A stretch of 23,585 bases of DNA, taken from Oscillospiraceae bacterium. Its GTDB lineage: Bacteria > Bacillota > Clostridia > Oscillospirales > Oscillospiraceae. The notes beneath the pieces are model-generated. The model was not told the origin of the DNA, searched no databases, and saw nothing but the letters and a program-made list of their open reading frames with translations. Both the position numbers and the translations under genes were made by a program. Location: NCBI GenBank assembly GCA_017539635.1, contig JAFYCQ010000033.1, positions 1-23,585 of the forward strand, read 5' to 3'. This document shows positions 20,487-23,585 of this stretch, piece after piece (positions within the stretch are counted from its first letter, which is position 1; each line of letters begins with the position of its first letter).

Positions 20487-21152
20487 GTGGATATTTCTCT
20501 TTTAACCGAAAAGGAAGCCGAGCTGGTAGCCCGGTGCTTTCTCTTTGAAAGCGCCCCGGAGGCGGTGCCCTTTGCCCTTCAGTCCGACCTTTGTCGGCTG
20601 GGGGATTTCAAAAAGGGCCAGGTCATTTTCGACAGCGCGGTTTTTGACAGGAGCTTAGGGCTTCTGCTCTCGGGAGCCGTGGTGGTGAAAAAGCCCCGGG
20701 AATACGGGGACTACGTCATGCGCAGGCTGTCGCCCGGAGGCATTTTCGGCGCGGCGGCGCTTTTCTCCGACGAGCCCTATGTTTCCGAGCTGACGGCGGC
20801 AAAGCCCTGCCGGGCGGTGTTTTTCCCCCAGGAGCTTTTAGGCGGGCTTCTGCGTAAATACCCGGAGACCGCCATAAACTATATCCGCTTCCTCTCCGGC
20901 CGGGTGCGCTACTTAAACGGCAAGATTTCCGGCCTGGTATCCGGCAGCGCCGAAAGCGCCGTAGCCGGGTATCTGCTCTCGGCGGGAGCAAATCCCGTCC
21001 GGTGCGAAAGCCTGAAGGAGCTGTCCGCCCGGCTGAACATCGGCCGCTCATCCCTCTACCGCGCCCTCGGAAGCCTCTGCGACAGGGGCATGATAAAAAA
21101 AGACGGCAAGAGTATTTACATACTCGACGCCGCACAATTAAAAGCATTATAA
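20487..21152 (+). CDS. Crp/Fnr-family transcriptional regulator, GTG start
   Basis: A 221-aa regulator with an N-terminal cyclic-nucleotide-binding-like beta-roll (about 30-125; FKKGQVIFDS, LLSGAVVVKK, LSPGGIFGAAALFSDEPY), a dimerisation helix (125-150) and a C-terminal helix-turn-helix (175-205; LKELSARLNIGRSSLYRALG). There is no N-terminal Cys cluster of the Fnr Fe-S type, so oxygen sensing of that kind is not supported; the effector is unknown. The GTG at 20487 is preceded by CGAGG with six-base spacing. It is the first gene of an operon: the ABC substrate-binding gene starts 12 bases after its stop. It therefore probably controls this importer and itself. Confidence 0.9.
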   Translation: MDISLLTEKEAELVARCFLFESAPEAVPFALQSDLCRLGDFKKGQVIFDSAVFDRSLGLLLSGAVVVKKPREYGDYVMRRLSPGGIFGAAALFSDEPYVSELTAAKPCRAVFFPQELLGGLLRKYPETAINYIRFLSGRVRYLNGKISGLVSGSAESAVAGYLLSAGANPVRCESLKELSARLNIGRSSLYRALGSLCDRGMIKKDGKSIYILDAAQLKAL

Positions 21153-21163
21153 GGAGTAAAAAA

Positions 21164-22234
21164 ATGAAAAAGCTGATTGCCATTCTTCTCTGCCTGATGC
21201 TGGTCTTCTCACTGGCCGCCTGCGCAGAGCAAGCCCCGAAGCCCGAGCCTGCTCCCGAGCCCGACACCGGCACGGTGACCGAGCCCGAAAACAACGCCGA
21301 GCCCGAGCCTGAGCCCGAACCCGAGCCCGCTCCAGAGCCCGCCGGGCACGTCTCCGTTGGCTTTTTGAAGGGCCCCACCGGCATGGGCGCCGCCTACTTT
21401 ATGGAGCAGGTTGAAAACGGAGATTACGGCGACACCTACAAGGTGACGCTGGACACCGACCCCTCTGCCGTGGCCAGCGCTCTCGTCTCCGGCGAGCTGG
21501 GCATCGCCAGCCTTCCTACCAACGCCGCTCTAACCCTCTACAACAAGACTTCCGGCAAGGTGAGGATAGCCGCCATAAACACCTTAGGCGTGCTTTACAT
21601 CCTTGAAAAGGGAGATACAGTCAATTCCGTCGCCGACCTCTCCGGAAAGACCCTCTACGCCACCGGCCAGGGCTCCAACCCGGAATATGTGCTCAACTAC
21701 ATCCTCTCCGCCAACGGCCTTGTCCCCGGCGAGGACGTGACCATCGAATATCTGCCCTCCGACGAGCTGTCCACGAAAATGGCCGCGGGGGATATCGACC
21801 TCTGCATGCTCCCCGTCCCGGCAGCCACCGGCGTGCTCATGAAGAACAGCGAGGTGCGGGAGGCTCTCGACCTCACCGAGGAGTGGAACGCCGCCGCCAC
21901 CGACGGCAGCATCCTCACCCAGGGCTGCGTCGCCATCGGCCCGGACGTAACCGACGAGCAGGCGGCCGCCTTCCTGGAGGCTCTGGGCGAGTCCATAAAC
22001 TTCATGACCGATGAGGCCAACATCGACGAGGCCGCCGCCCTGGCCGAAAAGCACGGTATTGTGGGCGCTGCCGCCGTGGCGAAGGCCGCCATGCCCAAAT
22101 GCGGCATGACCCTCATCACCGGCGCCGACGCCATGCGGGATTACCTCACCGGCTACTTCTCCGTACTGTACAGCGCCAATCCCGATTCAATAGGAGGCAG
22201 CATGCCCGACGACGGCTTCTACTGGGGTGAGTAA
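21164..22234 (+). CDS. ABC transporter substrate-binding lipoprotein, NitT/TauT (SsuA/ThiY-like) type
   Basis: A 356-aa lipoprotein. Residues 1-19 are a signal peptide with lipobox LAAC and C20 as lipid anchor. Residues ~22-58 form a Pro-Glu-rich linker (EPEPEPEPEPAPEP), encoded by tandem GAGCCC-like hexamers. From ~60 the type II binding fold begins (VSVGFLKGPTGMGAAYFME), with LVSGELGIASLPTNAALTLY, the hinge segment SVADLSGKTLYATGQGSNPE and DIDLCMLPVPAA. Such proteins bind sulfonates, taurine, pyrimidine precursors or similar small anions; the ligand is not readable. The ATG at 21164 is chosen over upstream in-frame codons because AAGGAG lies nine bases before it and the signal peptide starts there. 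Permease and ATPase genes follow directly. Confidence 0.9.
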   Translation: MKKLIAILLCLMLVFSLAACAEQAPKPEPAPEPDTGTVTEPENNAEPEPEPEPEPAPEPAGHVSVGFLKGPTGMGAAYFMEQVENGDYGDTYKVTLDTDPSAVASALVSGELGIASLPTNAALTLYNKTSGKVRIAAINTLGVLYILEKGDTVNSVADLSGKTLYATGQGSNPEYVLNYILSANGLVPGEDVTIEYLPSDELSTKMAAGDIDLCMLPVPAATGVLMKNSEVREALDLTEEWNAAATDGSILTQGCVAIGPDVTDEQAAAFLEALGESINFMTDEANIDEAAALAEKHGIVGAAAVAKAAMPKCGMTLITGADAMRDYLTGYFSVLYSANPDSIGGSMPDDGFYWGE

Positions 22235-22240
22235 CACTTT

Positions 22241-22975
22241 TTGAAGAAGAGCTTTAAAAACATAGGCGCACTTATCTTCTGGCTCGCGGTATGGGCTCTG
22301 GCGGCATATTTTGCCGGCTCAGAGCTCATTTTCCCCGGGCCTCTGGCCGTTTTAAAGACTCTTGCCGTCCTCGTTAAGACCGGGGGATTCTGGATATCCG
22401 CCCTGTTGTCTTTAGCGCGGATCTTCGGGGGCTTTGCCCTGGGGCTCATCTGCGGCACGCTTCTTGCCGCCGCCTCGGAAAAATGGGAGATAGTGGGGGC
22501 GCTTTTATCCCCCTTTATGCGGGTGGTGCGCTCAACTCCCGTGGCCTCCTTCATCATTCTGGCGCTGCTGTGGATCGGCAGGGCCTATGTCCCTTTATTC
22601 ATTTCCGCCCTCATGGTGGCGCCGGTCATATTCGGCACCGTCTGCGCCTCGGTAAAGGCCACTGATCCCGGCCTTCTTGAAACTGCCGAGGCCTACCGGT
22701 TTTCCGGGGCGAGAAAGCTTAAGTTTATCTACATCCCCTCCGCCTATCCCGCCTGGCGGGCCTCGGCCATAACCGCCATGGGCCTTGCCTGGAAATCCGG
22801 CGTGGCGGCGGAGGTCTTATGCCAGCCCAAGACCTCCATCGGTACGGAGCTTTACTACTCGAAGCTATATCTCGAGACGCCGTCCCTTTTCGCCTGGACG
22901 GCGGTGGTGATAATACTGAGCTTCCTTTTGGAGCGGGGCTTTTCCCTGCTGGCGGGAGAAAGGCGGCGGCCATGA
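22241..22975 (+). CDS. ABC transporter permease, NitT/TauT (SsuC/TauC-like) type, TTG start
   Basis: A 244-aa integral membrane protein with about six helices. The cytoplasmic coupling (EAA) loop is ETAEAYRFSGARKLKFIYIP followed by SAYPAWRASAITAMGLAWKS, the normal BPD-transporter permease pattern and the docking site for the ATPase. The start codon is TTG at 22241 (MKKSFKNIGALIFWLAVWA as translated), with GGGGTGAG nine bases upstream inside the end of the preceding gene; no ATG fits better. It begins six bases after the substrate-binding gene ends and overlaps the ATPase start (ATGA), indicating tight translational coupling. Confidence 0.9.
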   Translation: MKKSFKNIGALIFWLAVWALAAYFAGSELIFPGPLAVLKTLAVLVKTGGFWISALLSLARIFGGFALGLICGTLLAAASEKWEIVGALLSPFMRVVRSTPVASFIILALLWIGRAYVPLFISALMVAPVIFGTVCASVKATDPGLLETAEAYRFSGARKLKFIYIPSAYPAWRASAITAMGLAWKSGVAAEVLCQPKTSIGTELYYSKLYLETPSLFAWTAVVIILSFLLERGFSLLAGERRRP

Positions 22976-23523
22976 TTACGCTGAATAACGTGACCTTCCG
23001 TTTCCCGGAAAGGCCGGTTTTTGAAAACCTGTCCATTACGCTGCCGGACAAATGCGCCCTAATGGCCCCCTCTGGCCGGGGCAAGACCACCCTTTTGCGG
23101 CTGGCGGCGGGACTTTTGCTCCCTCAGGCGGGAGAAATAAAATCAGACCACGAAAAATACGCCTTTCTCTTTCAGGACGACCGCCTCATGCCCTGGCTGA
23201 CGGCAAAAGAGAACGTTGAGACCGTTCTGCCCCGGCACCGGCGGCAGGAGGCGGCATATTTCCTCAGCCGGGTGGGGCTTTCGGAGCACTCAGACGCCCT
23301 GCCGGAAAACCTCTCCGGCGGCCAGCGGCGAAGGGTATCCATAGCCAGGCTCCTGGCCTACGGCGGCGACCTGTTCATCCTGGACGAGCCCTTCCGGGGC
23401 CTTGACCGGGAAACGGCTGACGCCGTGGCGGACGTTCTGAGATCCGCCGCACCGAAAATACTCATGGCAGTCCACTCCCTCCGGGAGGCGGTGATCATGG
23501 GCTGCGAGATAGTCGATTTATAA
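22972..23523 (+). CDS. ABC transporter ATP-binding protein, short form
   Basis: A 183-aa ATPase, shorter than the usual 230-260 residues of this transporter class, with essentially only the core domain. Walker A is APSGRGKTT (residues 32-40), where the first conserved Gly is Ala. The Q-loop is LFQDDRLMPWLTAKENV (Q68), the signature LSGGQRRR (114-121), Walker B LFILDEP with catalytic E139, the D-loop GLD and the H-switch H168. All functional elements are present, so it is probably active. The ATG at 22972 overlaps the permease stop and starts MITLNNVTFRFP; a longer in-frame extension would run antiparallel to nothing useful and through the permease, so it is rejected. A strong terminator follows at once. 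Confidence 0.92.
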   Translation: MITLNNVTFRFPERPVFENLSITLPDKCALMAPSGRGKTTLLRLAAGLLLPQAGEIKSDHEKYAFLFQDDRLMPWLTAKENVETVLPRHRRQEAAYFLSRVGLSEHSDALPENLSGGQRRRVSIARLLAYGGDLFILDEPFRGLDRETADAVADVLRSAAPKILMAVHSLREAVIMGCEIVDL

Positions 23524-23526
23524 AAC

Positions 23527-23560
23527 ATTACCCTCCGGCGCTGCCGGAGGGTAATTTTTA
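23527..23560 (+). terminator. Intrinsic terminator of the ABC importer operon
   Basis: ATTACCCTCCGGC (23527-23539) pairs perfectly with GCCGGAGGGTAAT (23543-23555), loop GCT, followed by TTTTAT. It lies three bases after the ATPase stop. Confidence 0.92.
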
Positions 23561-23585
23561 TATCCTGTTTTTCAGTATATCTGTC

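Noticed and set aside
21230..21340. CRISPR-like or microsatellite repeat (GAGCCC units)
   Set aside because: It encodes the in-frame Pro-Glu linker of the substrate-binding lipoprotein; there are no spacers.

Overview
The window looks like chromosomal DNA of a moderately GC-rich, endospore-forming, anaerobic Clostridia, most like an Oscillospiraceae-type gut Firmicute. This is inferred from spoIID, SLH-type surface anchoring, an aldehyde:ferredoxin oxidoreductase, FeoB with its small Cys-rich partner, Gram-positive lipoprotein signals, purine-rich ribosome binding sites and consensus SigA promoters. No phage, integrase, transposase, CRISPR array, tRNA or rRNA gene is visible.

Layout. 1-1049: the 3' end of feoB and a translationally overlapping FeoB-associated membrane peptide. 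1050-1312: hairpins and a MITE-like AT-rich repeat, then a promoter. 1313-3098: an EamA exporter convergent with a LysR regulator. 3250-8137: a redox locus. An aldehyde:ferredoxin oxidoreductase is read on +, divergent from lysR. Facing it on - is an operon of a MoaD/ThiS-like protein, a GlpA-like FAD dehydrogenase with a BFD domain (interrupted by one in-frame TAA), and an NAD(P)/FAD oxidoreductase with a DUF1667-type tail. 8245-12409: a four-gene minus-strand cell-envelope operon, transcribed as membrane protein, SLH protein, SGNH hydrolase, rhodanese/DUF3298 lipoprotein. 12500-13516: spoIID. 13468-15838: a GT2 glycosyltransferase and a polytopic GT-C-like membrane protein. 15901-16335: two abutting palindromic elements. 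16416-17777: a MATE exporter. 17782-18057: a compact two-RNA module with a 25-aa ORF, resembling a type I toxin-antitoxin. 18178-20332: proS and an HD-domain protein. 20487-23523: a Crp/Fnr-type regulator with a three-gene ABC importer of the NitT/TauT type, closed by a strong terminator.

How the genes work together. The redox locus combines a pterin-dependent oxidoreductase, a candidate sulfur carrier for its cofactor, and flavoprotein/Fe-S partners that could pass electrons between ferredoxin and NAD(P). The surface operon and the GT pair probably act on the envelope. The regulator-first ABC operon is probably autoregulated.

The most unusual content is non-protein. (1) At 17782-18057, convergent consensus promoters drive a short mRNA for a 25-aa peptide and an antisense RNA, each with its own terminator, and the mRNA 5' end is complementary to its own 3' end. 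(2) At 15901-16335, two TTAA-ended elements have different but self-complementary terminal repeats and a shared inner core, and the larger one is predicted to fold as a three-way junction. (3) A third copy of one terminal repeat forms a hairpin directly upstream of the lysR ribosome binding site.
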